DNA of 56,031 nucleotides from an uncultured Paraburkholderia sp. (GTDB lineage: Bacteria; Pseudomonadota; Gammaproteobacteria; Burkholderiales; Burkholderiaceae), in assembly GCA_940747215.1 (NCBI GenBank), contig CALNWS010000026.1:1-56031 (forward strand), given 5' to 3'. The position numbers were made by a program, and so were the translations under genes. This document shows, piece after piece, positions 30,758 to 39,157 of this stretch. Each line of letters opens with the position of its first letter. Within the stretch, counting starts at the first letter, position 1. The notes beneath the pieces are model-generated. The model was not told where the DNA came from, ran no database searches, and saw only the letters and a program-made list of their open reading frames with translations.

Positions 30758-31557
30758 AATCGAACAGGTGCTGAGTTATCTTCGATGGCGCTCGTTACGC
30801 TACGCGCGGCGAGTGCTGGTGGTGTGTCCTCGGCCGCTAGCTGTTCGACATCGAGCGGCTCCAGCACGTTCACGCGCATTCTGAATGCTCGCGCCGGCAC
30901 GTCGTACCAGCGCATTCTGCTTCGTGAACGCGGGGCGGGTCACAGTCCATCAGCACCGGGACGATCGGCGCGCCGACCTTCAATGCCATTGCGCGAAGCC
31001 GCGCGAAAACGCGTGCAGCCGGTTCGGCGCTGGGCTGCGTGTGCCTTCGGGGGAAATGATCATCGTGTAGCCCGCGGCGAGCTGCCTTGCGCCGGCTTCG
31101 ACGAGTTCGGCCGTATCGGCATTGCTCACATATTCCGCGGAGCGCACGATGCCCCAGAAACACGGATTGCTCCAATGCGCGTTTTTCACGACGCAGCATG
31201 CATGCGGCGTGAGCGAGAGCAACACCATCACATCCAGATACGTGGGGTGATTCGCGACAACGATGGCCGGGCCCCGCGTGCGCAAACCTTCCATGCCCGA
31301 CGCCTCCAGTTCCATCACGCCGATACGCTGCAGCACCGCCACGAGCGCACGGAAAAACAGTGGATCACCCGTTACCGCGAACTGGCGCAATGCCCGATGC
31401 GGCCACAGCCACGCGATCGGAAACACCAGAACCGAAAACAGCACGCCGCAGATGCCGAATACCAAGAAGGCCATGCTCGTGGCGCAAAACTACCAGAGGT
31501 AGTCAAGCCGCGCGGGCATGCCAGCTCCAGTGCCACGTACCACCCGTACTTTGTCAT
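30745..31557 (-). pseudogene. PlsC-like lysophospholipid acyltransferase of the aryl-polyene cluster, broken
   Basis: ATG 31557 overlaps the stop of the ketosynthase-like gene (ATGA). The core shows the acyltransferase motif ANHPTYLDVMVLL (HxxxxD read as H-PTYL-D) and MIISPEGTRSPAPN (the second motif), with N-terminal membrane segments (LVFGICGVLFSVLVFPIAW). An early frameshift near 31505, TAG 31500-31502 and a shift near 31010 interrupt it. The native C-terminus (LDVEQLAAEDTPPALAARSV) leads to TAA 30745-30747 inside the ACP start. Its presence fits the lipid-anchoring part of aryl-polyene synthesis. Confidence 0.82.
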
Positions 31558-32228
31558 GCTGCGGACCGGTGATTGTCCAGACAATGTTGCAGCGCTTGGC
31601 TTTGGCTCGGGAATGTCGCTTCGGCGGCGCCTTCCGTGTGCGCGGCAGCCGGCGTAGCGGCGAGATCGGCCGGATCGGCCAGCGTACAGACCAGTTGTCC
31701 GATGGCTTCGCGTTCGTCGATCAGCACCGCGAGCGCACCGCCCTGCACTTCGTCTTCGATCGTGCCGTACACCGGGTCGGCCGGTTCGTCCGCGTACACC
31801 AGCAGGACCGGTGAACTGGGTTGCGCCGCATACTGCGCATAGGCTTCGAGCAAACCGTATCCGAGCGTTTGCGGACCGGCGGAAATCGCGCTTGCCGCCG
31901 AACGGTCGCCACGTGCGATGCCGAAAATGCCCGTCATCGCATTCAAAACCGACAGGCTGAAAGCCGTGGGCGACACCGGCACGCCTGCGCTGATGCTGCG
32001 CAGAATATCCGTTGTGCGCCGCAACTCGCCATGCCGGGATGCGAACACCACACGCACCTCGTCCTGCGCCACACAGTCGTGCGCCACCTTCAGCGCAACT
32101 TTTGACAGTGTGCTCAGGCGACGCCGAACAATCGGCTCAATAAAGCCGATATCGGGGGGGGCGGCAGATGCGGCCGCAGGCCAGCTTGACCAGCGGGCGA
32201 CCGGAATGGTCCAGTGCAGATCGGGCAT
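31554..32228 (-). CDS. Beta-ketoacyl synthase-like chain length factor of the aryl-polyene cluster
   Basis: The undamaged 224-residue protein corresponds to the small N-terminal ketosynthase-like family (ketoacyl-synt_2): PPDIGFIEPIVRRRLSTLSK, VRVVFASRHGELRRTTDILR, SPTAFSLSVLNAMTGIFGIA and VLLVYADEPADPVYG. It has no catalytic Cys-His-His set and is taken to be a partner that sets chain length in aryl-polyene ketosynthases. It is the first gene of the minus-strand cluster, with 500 bases of promoter region to its right. Most genes after it are broken, so it can have no product to help make here. Confidence 0.85.
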   Translation of the reverse strand: MPDLHWTIPVARWSSWPAAASAAPPDIGFIEPIVRRRLSTLSKVALKVAHDCVAQDEVRVVFASRHGELRRTTDILRSISAGVPVSPTAFSLSVLNAMTGIFGIARGDRSAASAISAGPQTLGYGLLEAYAQYAAQPSSPVLLVYADEPADPVYGTIEDEVQGGALAVLIDEREAIGQLVCTLADPADLAATPAAAHTEGAAEATFPSQSQALQHCLDNHRSAA

Positions 32229-32734
32229 ATTGGATGTTCGCGCGTAAATGCGAAGAAAAACTCAGTTGCCTGACGGACTAACTAACCGCCGTCACAGCGC
32301 TCACGCACCGCGCGGTCCGGCCATCTCCAGCCGGGGGTTAAATCATCTTATTCTTGAGGCTCAGCGATTTAACGGCAATCGTGCCGGGTTATTTAGGCCC
32401 ATTGCCGATTAGTCAGGTGAATCGTCTCCGGCTCGCCGTAGCCGCCGAAATCATATTAAATATTCTGAATTAAATCAGCTGAAAAAGTCGTATCAATCTG
32501 TAATCCGTCGCCTGGTTACGACGTTGCGCAGCAAGCCTGCCGCAGCGCCTTCAGCGCCCTCGACTTCCGCGATGTTTCAGTTGGAAACATTCTCGTATTT
32601 TCCGATTGGCATTTTCGTGAATCTGCATAAGCACGTCGCGCAGTGCCGGACAAAACGCGAACGCGCCCTGAAAACTATATCGCGGAATGCGCGCATTTAT
32701 CGGCCGGATTTATGATTCGCGCACTTCGCGCTGT
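32229..32734. other. Intergenic between divergent aryl-polyene cluster and riboswitch unit
   Basis: About 500 bases, partly AT-rich (32330-32520), with no gene I can support. It must hold the minus-strand promoter of the aryl-polyene cluster and the plus-strand promoter of the UPF0016 transporter. Confidence 0.55.
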
Positions 32735-32740
32735 TATACT
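32735..32740 (+). promoter_or_regulatory. -10 element of the riboswitch/transporter transcript
   Basis: TATACT lies about seven bases before the predicted start of the leader RNA. No clear -35 TTGACA is seen at 17 bp, so the element is proposed from its position and match only. Confidence 0.45.
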
Positions 32741-32747
32741 CCGTCCC

Positions 32748-32905
32748 TCATTGGTAAGTAGCCGCCCCACGGCCATGTCCGCACCGCTTCGCGCGAGTGC
32801 GTCGAACGTGCGGTTCGCGGCTGGCGAGACCGATGATCCACCAAGCGCCGCAACAGGGCCCAGCGTGTCGTGGGTCGTCGCTCGTTCATATTTCGGCCCG
32901 AGGAA
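32748..32905 (+). ncRNA. yybP-ykoY manganese riboswitch
   Basis: The leader upstream of the UPF0016 transporter contains the two conserved blocks of the yybP-ykoY class: a GGTAAGTAGCCGCC block near the 5' end (the usual form has GGGGAGTAGC) and GGCGAGACCGATG about 80 bases later, with a pairing-rich region between and after. This class binds Mn2+ and turns on manganese export genes, and Burkholderiales use it in front of exactly this transporter family. The first block deviates from the consensus, which may be natural variation or early decay. Confidence 0.7.
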
Positions 32906-32916
32906 TCATCGTAACC

Positions 32917-33528
32917 GTGGATCACGCTTTTCTCATCTCGACCGGAGCGGTCGCGTTCGCCGAAATCGGCGACAAGACGCAATTGCTGTCGCTCGTTCTG
33001 GCCGCCCGTTACCGCAAGCCGCTGCCGATCACTCTCGGCGTGCTCGCTACTACGCTCGTCAACCACGCCTGCGCAGGCGCACTCGGCGCGTGGCTCGGCT
33101 CGCTGCTCACGCCGACCATCATGCGCTGGGCGCTCGCTGCGTCGTTTATCGGCATGGGCCTGTGGATTCTCGTGCCAGACAAACTCGACGACGAAGAAGC
33201 CAACCCCAGCCGGACGCATTTCGGCGTGTTCGGCGCGACCGTGGTGATGTTTTTCCTCGCGGAGATGGGCGACAAGACGCAGATCGCGACGGTCGCGCTC
33301 GCCGCGCGCTTTCACGACTTCTTCGGCGTGGTGGCCGGTACGACGCTCGGCATGATGATCGCCAACGTGCCCGCCATTCTGCTCGGCGACCGCTTCGCGC
33401 ACCGGCTGCCGACCAAGGTCGTGCACGGCATCGCCGCCGTGATGTTCGTGATTCTGGGAACGATGGCGTTGTTCGGCGTGGGGGTTGAGGCCTCGCGCGC
33501 TCTGGTCGAAGCAATCGACGCAAAGTGA
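32917..33528 (+). CDS. UPF0016/TMEM165-family manganese exporter
   Basis: An intact 203-residue membrane protein with the duplicated family signature ExGDKTQ: FAEIGDKTQLLSLVLAA and LAEMGDKTQIATVALAA, each in the first helix of a three-helix repeat. The second repeat follows a polar linker (DDEEANPSRTH). I start at GTG 32917 (VDHAFLISTG) with GAGGA upstream; longer frames to the left would cover the riboswitch. The riboswitch and the perfect terminator at 33537 make a complete, undamaged single-gene unit. It should export Mn2+ from the cytosol when the metal is in excess. Confidence 0.9.
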   Translation: MDHAFLISTGAVAFAEIGDKTQLLSLVLAARYRKPLPITLGVLATTLVNHACAGALGAWLGSLLTPTIMRWALAASFIGMGLWILVPDKLDDEEANPSRTHFGVFGATVVMFFLAEMGDKTQIATVALAARFHDFFGVVAGTTLGMMIANVPAILLGDRFAHRLPTKVVHGIAAVMFVILGTMALFGVGVEASRALVEAIDAK

Positions 33529-33536
33529 AAAACAGA

Positions 33537-33570
33537 ACGGCCCGGCAGATCGCTCTGCCGGGCCGTTTTT
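33537..33570 (+). terminator. Rho-independent terminator of the manganese exporter gene
   Basis: ACGGCCCGGCAGA and TCTGCCGGGCCGT form a perfect 13-bp stem with a TCGC tetraloop, followed by TTTT. It starts 8 bases after the stop codon. Confidence 0.95.
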
Positions 33571-33632
33571 CATGTTGCGCCGTAATGTGCGAAGAAGTGA
33601 ATGTCTGCCTCGCTTCCTCGCGCGTCACGGAC

Positions 33633-34331
33633 TCACTGTACGACTTTCGCACCCGACGCCGCCGCGGGCGCCGCCGCCCCACCCGATGCCGCCATTTCGT
33701 TGGGCGCGCCGCTGTTCTTGTCGAGCGGGATCTTCACGGTGTGAACGACGCCGTTGCCGAGCGGGAAATTGGAGAACGCGCTGCGCGCGAGATATGGCAT
33801 GGCGCGGACCAGCGACGACTCGCCGCCCGAATTGCGCGCCGTGACGTTATAAACTTCCTTGCCCGACGCGCGCTCGGTGATGCGTATGCCCAGCAGATGC
33901 GTGAATACCGGATAGCTCTGGTTCACATACGCGCTCGGGAACGGGCCCCACGGACCCCACGGGTCGAACGGACGGCCCCAACCCCAGTACGGCGAGGGCC
34001 ACGGGTTGTAGTACACGGGCTCCGCGACCGTCACCATGTCGGAACGGATGCCGTACGACAACCCGACGAGATAACGTGCCTGCGACGTGTCGACTTGGCG
34101 GAACGCATGCGTGGCGAGTTCGTTGCCGACGATACGCTCATAAGTGGAGAGTTCGAGATTGTTCTGCTGGTCGGGCGTGCGCGTGAACGCGTAGGTGCGG
34201 GTGGCGTCGCTGCCGGTCCAGTCGGAAAAGGCGGTGACCTGCGTGGTCACATAGGTCGTGCAGCCGGACAGCAGCACGGTGAGCATGCCGAGCAGTAGTG
34301 CGGCACGGCGGGTCCAACGGTCAGATTTCAT
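33633..34331 (-). CDS. DUF4136 lipoprotein
   Basis: The intact 232-residue protein starts at ATG 34331. A lipoprotein signal ends in LTVLLSGC, with the Cys at residue 24 as the lipidation site. The DUF4136 pattern follows: FSDWTGSDATRTYAFTRTPD, LELSTYERIVGNELATHAF and ARYLVGLSYGIRSDM, then an aromatic/Pro-rich insert (NPWPSPYWGWGRPFDPWGPW). The tail is Ala/Gly-rich. It should be anchored in the outer or inner membrane; its function is unknown. No partner gene is evident; it is convergent with the Mn exporter. Confidence 0.88.
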   Translation of the reverse strand: MKSDRWTRRAALLLGMLTVLLSGCTTYVTTQVTAFSDWTGSDATRTYAFTRTPDQQNNLELSTYERIVGNELATHAFRQVDTSQARYLVGLSYGIRSDMVTVAEPVYYNPWPSPYWGWGRPFDPWGPWGPFPSAYVNQSYPVFTHLLGIRITERASGKEVYNVTARNSGGESSLVRAMPYLARSAFSNFPLGNGVVHTVKIPLDKNSGAPNEMAASGGAAAPAAASGAKVVQ

Positions 34332-34596
34332 GGTCTACCTCGTCAAGCTTTACGTGTTGCATTGAATGCTACATTTCTGGTTATCGTTCGTGCCGTTGAC
34401 CGCGTGCGGACAGCGCCACCATTGAGCCGGACATACGGGCATTGTGCCCCCGGGCGCCCGATAATACGCTGACCCGTTCGGGCGGTAAAAAGTTCGCCCC
34501 GCACGATTGGCCGAGGTTTTGTACAATGGCCCGACAAGCCCGGCGCGTGCGCCAGAAGCGCGCCCGCCGACACGAGTTCCATCCTGATAGAACGCC

Positions 34597-36987
34597 ATGG
34601 CCGATACCGAACGCCCAATGTGATCCGCCGCGCCGATTACGCGCCGCCCGCTTTCCTGATCGACACCGTCTCGTTGGAGTTCGATCTCGTCCCCAAACGC
34701 ACGGTCGTCAGGAATACGATGCGCCTGCGCCGCAATCCGGACGCGGCGCGCGCCGCGCATCTCGAACTGATGGGCGAGCAACTCGAATTCGTTTCCGCCG
34801 AGATCGACGGCAAGCCGTTCGGCAACACGCATGCGTACGAGCATGGCCTCGTGCTCGACAACGTGCCGGACGAGTTCTAGCTCACGCTTATGAGCATCTG
34901 CAATCCGGCGGCCAATACCACGTTGTCGGGCCTGTACGTGTCGGGCGGCAACTTCTTCACGCAGTGCGAGGCCGAGGGTTTTCGCCGCATCACCTATTTC
35001 CTCGACCGCCCGGACGTCATGGCAACCTACACGGTCACGCTGCGCACGAGCAAGGCCGACTATCCGGTGCTGCTCTCGAACGGCAATCTGCTCGAAGAAG
35101 GCGACCTGCCCGACGGCCGCCACTTCGCGCACTGGGAAGATCCGTTCCGCAAGCCGAGCTATCTGTTTGCGTTGGTGGCGGGCAAGCTGGTCGCGCTCGA
35201 AGAGCGCGTGAAGAGCGGCTCCGGCAAGGAAAAGCTGCTGCAGGTCTGAGTCGAGCCGCACGATCTGGACAAGACGCGTCATGCAATGGATTCGCTCATC
35301 CATTCGATTCGCTGGGACGAAGAGCGCTTCGGGCTCGAACTGGATCTGGACCGTTTCATGATCGTCGCCGTGAGCGACTTCAACATGGGCGCGATGGAGA
35401 ACAAGGGGCTCAACATCTTCAACACGAAGTACGTACTGGCGAATCCCGAAACGGCCACCGACACCGACTTCGCGAACATCGAGGCCGTGGTCGGCCACGA
35501 GTACTTCCACAACTGGACCGGCAACCGCGTAACCTGCCGCGACTGGTTCCAGTTGAGCCTGAAAGAAGGCCTGACGGTGTTCCGCGACTAGGAGTTTTCG
35601 GCGAACATGGCAGGCGGCGCGACTGACGAAGACGTGCGTGTACTGCGCCAGATGCAGTTCGCCGAAGACGCGGGTCCGATGGCGCATCCGGTGCGCTTGG
35701 AGAGCTACGTCGACATCAACAACTTCTACACGATGACGGTCTATGAGAAAGGCTCCGAAGTCGTGCGCATGTATCAGACGCTGTTCGGCCGCGACGGCTT
35801 TCGCAAAGGTATGGATCTGTACTTCTAGCGTCACGACGGCTAGGCCGTGACCTGCGACGATTTCCGTCACGCGCTCGCCGACGCGAACGGCCGCGACCTC
35901 GCGCAGTTCGAGCGCTGGTATAGCCAAGCAGGCACGCCGCGCGTTTCCGTGCGCACGAAGTACGATGCCGCGCAGAAGCGCTATAGCGTAACGCTCACGC
36001 AAGGCTACGGCGGACGCAGCGCCGGCTGCGCGAGAAACGCAGAAAGGACCGCTGCTCATTCCGTTTGCAATCGGCCTGATCGGCAAGGACGGCAAGGATC
36101 TGCTGCTGCAACTGGACGATTCGGTCGTGGCCGCGTTTGCCCGCGTGCTCACCGACGAATCGCTATCGCCGGCGTTCCGCGAACTCGCGCTCATGCTGCC
36201 CTCGGAAGCGTATCTCGCGGAGCAGATGGCCGAGTCGAATCCGGCGGCCGTGCACGCCGCGCGGCAGTTCGTGCGCAAGCGCCTCGCCAATGCGTTGAAA
36301 AACGAGTGGCTCAAGGTGTACGGGGAACATCGCACGCCGGGCGCATACGAAGCCACGCCTGAGGCGTCGGGTCATCGCGCGTTGAAGAACCTCGCGCTGT
36401 CGTATCTCGCCGAACTCGACGATCCTGCCGACGCCGTGCGGCTCGCCTCGGCGCAATATGCGTCCGCGAACAACATGACCGACCGTGCGGCGGCGTTGTC
36501 GGCGCTGCTGAATGCGTCGGGGCGAAAGGCGGAAGCCCAGAAGCGCAGAACGTGCTCGCCGACTTCTATCAGCGCTTCGAGAAAAAACCGCTCGTGATCG
36601 ACAAGTGGTTTGTATTGCAGGCCACGCAGCGCGGCAGCGCGCAGCGTCCGGTGATCGATATTGTGCGCAAGCTGATGTCGCATCGGGCGTTCAACCTGAA
36701 GAACCCGAACCGCGCTCGCTCGCTGATTTTCAGCTTCTGCGCGGCCAATCCGGCGCAGTTCCATGTCGAGGACGGCTCGGGTTATGCGTTCTGGGCAGAC
36801 TAGGTGATAGGTAATCGCGCTCGACGCCATCAATCCGCAGGTGGCCACCCGCCTCGCTCGTTCGCTGGAATTGTGGCACCGCTTCACGCCGACCTTGCGC
36901 GAGCACATGCGCGAGGCGCTGGAAAAAGTCGCCTCGCAGATCAAATCGCGCGACGTGCGCGAGATCGTGGAGAAGGCGCTGGCGTGA
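34597..36987 (+). pseudogene. pepN: Aminopeptidase N, broken by six in-frame stops and several frameshifts
   Basis: PepN is the M1 zinc aminopeptidase that finishes cytosolic protein breakdown. The exopeptidase motif GAMEN (near 35394) and zinc motif [20 protein letters not shown] with the downstream Glu ([10 protein letters not shown]) are all present. Stops: TAG 34878-34880, TGA 35247-35249 (LLQV-stop-VEPHD, Trp expected), TAG 35589-35591 (VFRD-stop-EFSA, Gln), TAG 35826-35828 and TAG 35841-35843 (YF-stop-RHDG-stop-AVTCDD, both Gln), TAG 36801-36803 (FWAD-stop-VI, Gln). Frameshifts: codon 7-8 after ATG 34597, near 36015-36025, near 36120, near 36545 and near 36810. Amber readthrough alone could not restore it. 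The native stop is TGA 36985-36987. Confidence 0.95.
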
Positions 36988-37018
36988 TGTAACGCGAACG
37001 CGGTTTCAGCCTTCCGCC

Positions 37019-37046
37019 AAGCCCGGCCAGATCACTGGCCGGGCTT
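37019..37046 (+). terminator. Rho-independent terminator after pepN
   Basis: AAGCCCGGCCAG and CTGGCCGGGCTT make a perfect 12-bp stem with an ATCA loop, and the following bases complete a five-T run. Confidence 0.93.
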
Positions 37047-37136
37047 TTTCATCTTGGATTATTGCGTGCAGCGGCACCGAGCGCGCTGCGATTAGCCGTT
37101 CGGCCGACTGGTGGCAAGCCTCGCGAAGGTTAAAAC

Positions 37137-37166
37137 TAAACGTATTCATATAACGGTTTACGTTTA
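37137..37166. promoter_or_regulatory. Inverted repeat upstream of higBA, candidate HigA operator
   Basis: TAAACGT and ACGTTTA are exact complements 16 bases apart, in an AT-rich stretch 25 bases before the toxin start. HigA antitoxins repress their own operon by binding such repeats; binding here is inference. Confidence 0.5.
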
Positions 37167-37190
37167 ACGCGACGCATTTTATATTATGCG

Positions 37191-37472
37191 ATGGTTACGA
37201 TATTCGGCGACAAGGCCACGGCGATAATCTTTCAGGGCGAATTCGTGCACGTGCTGCCGCTTCACCTACAGGCGCTCGCGCGCCGCAAACTGCTGATGAT
37301 CAATGCAGCGCAACCCATCCAGAACCTGCATGCGCCGCCGGGCAACCGGCTCGAAGTTTTGCGAAGCGAGCGCAGCGGGCAATGGAGCATCCGCATCAAT
37401 TCGCAATGGCGCATCTGCTTCTATTTCGTCGAGGGCGAGGCGCTGAATGTCGAGATTGTCGACTATCATTGA
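37191..37472 (+). CDS. higB: HigB toxin (RelE-superfamily mRNA interferase)
   Basis: The intact 93-residue protein matches HigB: toxins of this family cut mRNA on the ribosome. Typical segments are LHLQALARRKLLMINAAQPI, LHAPPGNRLEVLRSERSGQW and WSIRINSQWRICFYFVEGEA, the last with the conserved Arg of the fold's core, ending NVEIVDYH. It is followed after 16 bases by higA, in the reverse toxin-antitoxin order usual for higBA. The striking point is that the toxin is whole while its antitoxin is frameshifted and truncated. Confidence 0.9.
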   Translation: MVTIFGDKATAIIFQGEFVHVLPLHLQALARRKLLMINAAQPIQNLHAPPGNRLEVLRSERSGQWSIRINSQWRICFYFVEGEALNVEIVDYH

Positions 37473-37488
37473 TCATTGGGAGACCGGC

Positions 37489-37740
37489 ATGGTCATCAAA
37501 CGCTCCGAACTGGGGGCATCGATTTCTCCGACATCGACACGGGCGAAAGCATTCCTGAAATCCATCCCGGTGAGATTCTGCGCGGTGAGTTTCTCGAGCC
37601 GCTCGGCATGTCGGTCAATGCGCTCGCGCTTGCGCTTCGCGTGCCCGCGCCACGCATAAACGACATCGTGCGCGGCAAGCGCGCCATTTCCACGGACACC
37701 GCGTTGCGGCTCGAGCGCTATTTCGGCGCGAGCGCACAGA
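37489..37740 (+). pseudogene. higA: HigA antitoxin, frameshifted and 3'-truncated
   Basis: From ATG 37489 the frame starts MVIKRSEL, loses one G in the run near 37514, and continues in the next frame as GIDFSDIDTGESIPEIHPGE, ILRGEFLEPLGMSVNALALA and VPAPRINDIVRGKRAISTDT, the XRE helix-turn-helix of HigA. After YFGASAQ it meets unrelated sequence, losing the last 15-20 residues. The first ATG therefore gives only a short nonsense peptide. An internal start in the good frame (ATG 37609, GMSVNAL) would lack part of the fold. Confidence 0.88.
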
Positions 37741-38052
37741 TCGAGCGGGAGATCAAGCCCATGCCAAAGGCCGATCGTCCGAAGTTGCCGAAGGTGTCGG
37801 CCGAACATGCGCATGCGGCGGCGCTCGCGTCGCATGTCGTCGGGAACGCGGCGGCGGGCAGGTGCGGCGCAAGGCTTGAACGCGGAAGCCGGCGGGATCG
37901 CGTTTGCCGAGGTGCCTTGGCTGCTTTGGTCGGGGTTCGGTTGCGGCTTGCCTCGCGAGGTGCAGCGAGCTGCGGCAGTGCTTGCGGCCAGACACGTTGC
38001 GGCCCTTCGGTGCCGGGTTGTATGCAGAAGCACGGAGCCGACACAAACGAAG
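37741..38052 (+). pseudogene. Unidentified coding remnant between higA and the FAH relic
   Basis: The frame joined to higA reads KADRPKLPKVSAEHAHAAAL and ASHVVGNAAAG, then, after shifts, AQGLNAEAGGIAFAEVPWLL and REVQRAAAVLAARHVAALR. The helical, Ala-rich composition and codon usage look like real coding sequence on the plus strand, but I do not recognise the family. It is cut at both ends by junctions with higA and the FAH gene. Confidence 0.4.
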
Positions 38053-38386
38053 GGCTTCGACACGTTCGGCCCGATCGGCCCGTGGGTCGTGCGCGCGACG
38101 AAGTGGCTGATCCGCAGAACCTGAGCCTGTGGCTCGAAGTGGACGGTCATCGTTATCAGAACGGCAGCACGAACACGATGGTGTTCGGCATCGCTAAGCT
38201 CGTTTCGTACGTGTCGCAGTGCATGGGCCTGCAACCGGGCGACGTGATTTCAACCGGCACGCCGCCGGGCGTCGGCATAGGCGTGAAGCCGAACGCGGTT
38301 TATCTGAACTGAAGCCGGGTCAAACGGTGCGCCTTGGCATCGAAGGCCTTGGCGAGCAGACGCAGAAAACCTACGCCGCCGAGTAA
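38053..38386 (+). pseudogene. C-terminal third of a fumarylacetoacetate hydrolase-family enzyme
   Basis: The frame reads DTFGPIGPWVV, then (after a shift) DPQNLSLWLEVDGHRYQNGS, TMVFGIAKLVSYVSQCMGLQ and PGDVISTGTPPGVGIGVKPN, the C-terminal half of the FAH fold that carries part of the metal site. A further shift near 38310 precedes VRLGIEGLGEQTQKTYAAE and TAA 38384-38386. The N-terminal two thirds, with most catalytic residues, are missing. Members cleave carbon-carbon bonds in sugar-acid or aromatic breakdown. Confidence 0.85.
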
Positions 38387-38419
38387 GCGGCCCCGGTCGA
38401 TTGAACGAAGCGGGCCGAA

Positions 38420-38437
38420 GCGGGCCGCTTGGCCCGC
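38420..38437. terminator. Short GC hairpin between FAH relic and thioesterase gene
   Basis: GCGGGCC-GCTT-GGCCCGC lies between convergent genes. There is no T-run, so termination is uncertain. Confidence 0.4.
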
Positions 38438-38453
38438 AGTCGACCTTGCCACG

Positions 38454-38888
38454 TCAGCCGGCGGCTTCGAGCTCGCCGCCGTCGCTGATGCGGTTCACAG
38501 TGCCTCGCGCCACGGCCACCAGCTTTTCGCGGTCGCCGTCCATCACATACACCTCGCACTGGCAGGTGGCTTGCTGTCGCCCTGCGTACACCACTTTCGC
38601 TCGTGCGATCAGCGTGCCGTTCACCGCCGGGCGCAGATAGTTGATCTTGTATTCGCCCGTTACCACCTTCGGCCCCAGCGAGAGCGCGCCTGCGAACGTC
38701 AGCGCATTGTCGGCGAGATAGCTGATCACGCCGCCATGCACGAAGCCATGCTGTTGCCGCAGTTCGTCACGGATCGGCAGACACAGCGTGAGTTCGCTGC
38801 TGCTCGTGTGCATCAATTCGGCGCCAAGAAGCATGCTGAACGGCTGGGCATGCAGTGCGCCGCGAGCCCGGTCGAGGAGGTCGGTCAT
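38454..38888 (-). CDS. PaaI-family hotdog thioesterase
   Basis: Intact, 144 residues from ATG 38888 (MTDLLDRARGALHAQPF) behind GAAGGAATC. The hotdog signature QQHGFVHGGVISYLADNA contains the HGG and the catalytic Asp region of the PaaI group, followed by VVTGEYKINYLRPAVNGTLI, the usual central strand. These enzymes hydrolyse acyl- or aryl-CoA esters in the cytosol; the natural substrate cannot be told from sequence. It has no obvious operon partners and sits between decayed loci. Confidence 0.88.
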   Translation of the reverse strand: MTDLLDRARGALHAQPFSMLLGAELMHTSSSELTLCLPIRDELRQQHGFVHGGVISYLADNALTFAGALSLGPKVVTGEYKINYLRPAVNGTLIARAKVVYAGRQQATCQCEVYVMDGDREKLVAVARGTVNRISDGGELEAAG

Positions 38889-39157
38889 CGTGATTCCTTC
38901 GGGCAGTGCCCGCGGTGGGAGACGCACGGGCGTGCGTTATGCAATCCCTACCCACTCTAGGAAGCGCTCACGCACCCGTCAAGGTGAATCGGAAATATCT
39001 CTTTTGCATTGTTGTGCGATTCGACGGGAATGTCAGAGATGACCTATGAAAGCCGTACGTAAGACGATCTTTGCGGAGATTGATCTCAAGCAAAGCGAAG
39101 GGCTTGCCGTTAACCCTAGCGTAACTCCCGTCATTCTTTGCTTTTAGGTGATTCACG

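Noticed and set aside
34350..36356. A 668-codon minus-strand open frame opposite pepN
   Set aside because: It is a GC-rich shadow of pepN: third-position GC keeps the antisense frame open, its sequence is Arg/His/Ala-rich without motifs, and the plus strand shows clear M1 peptidase motifs.
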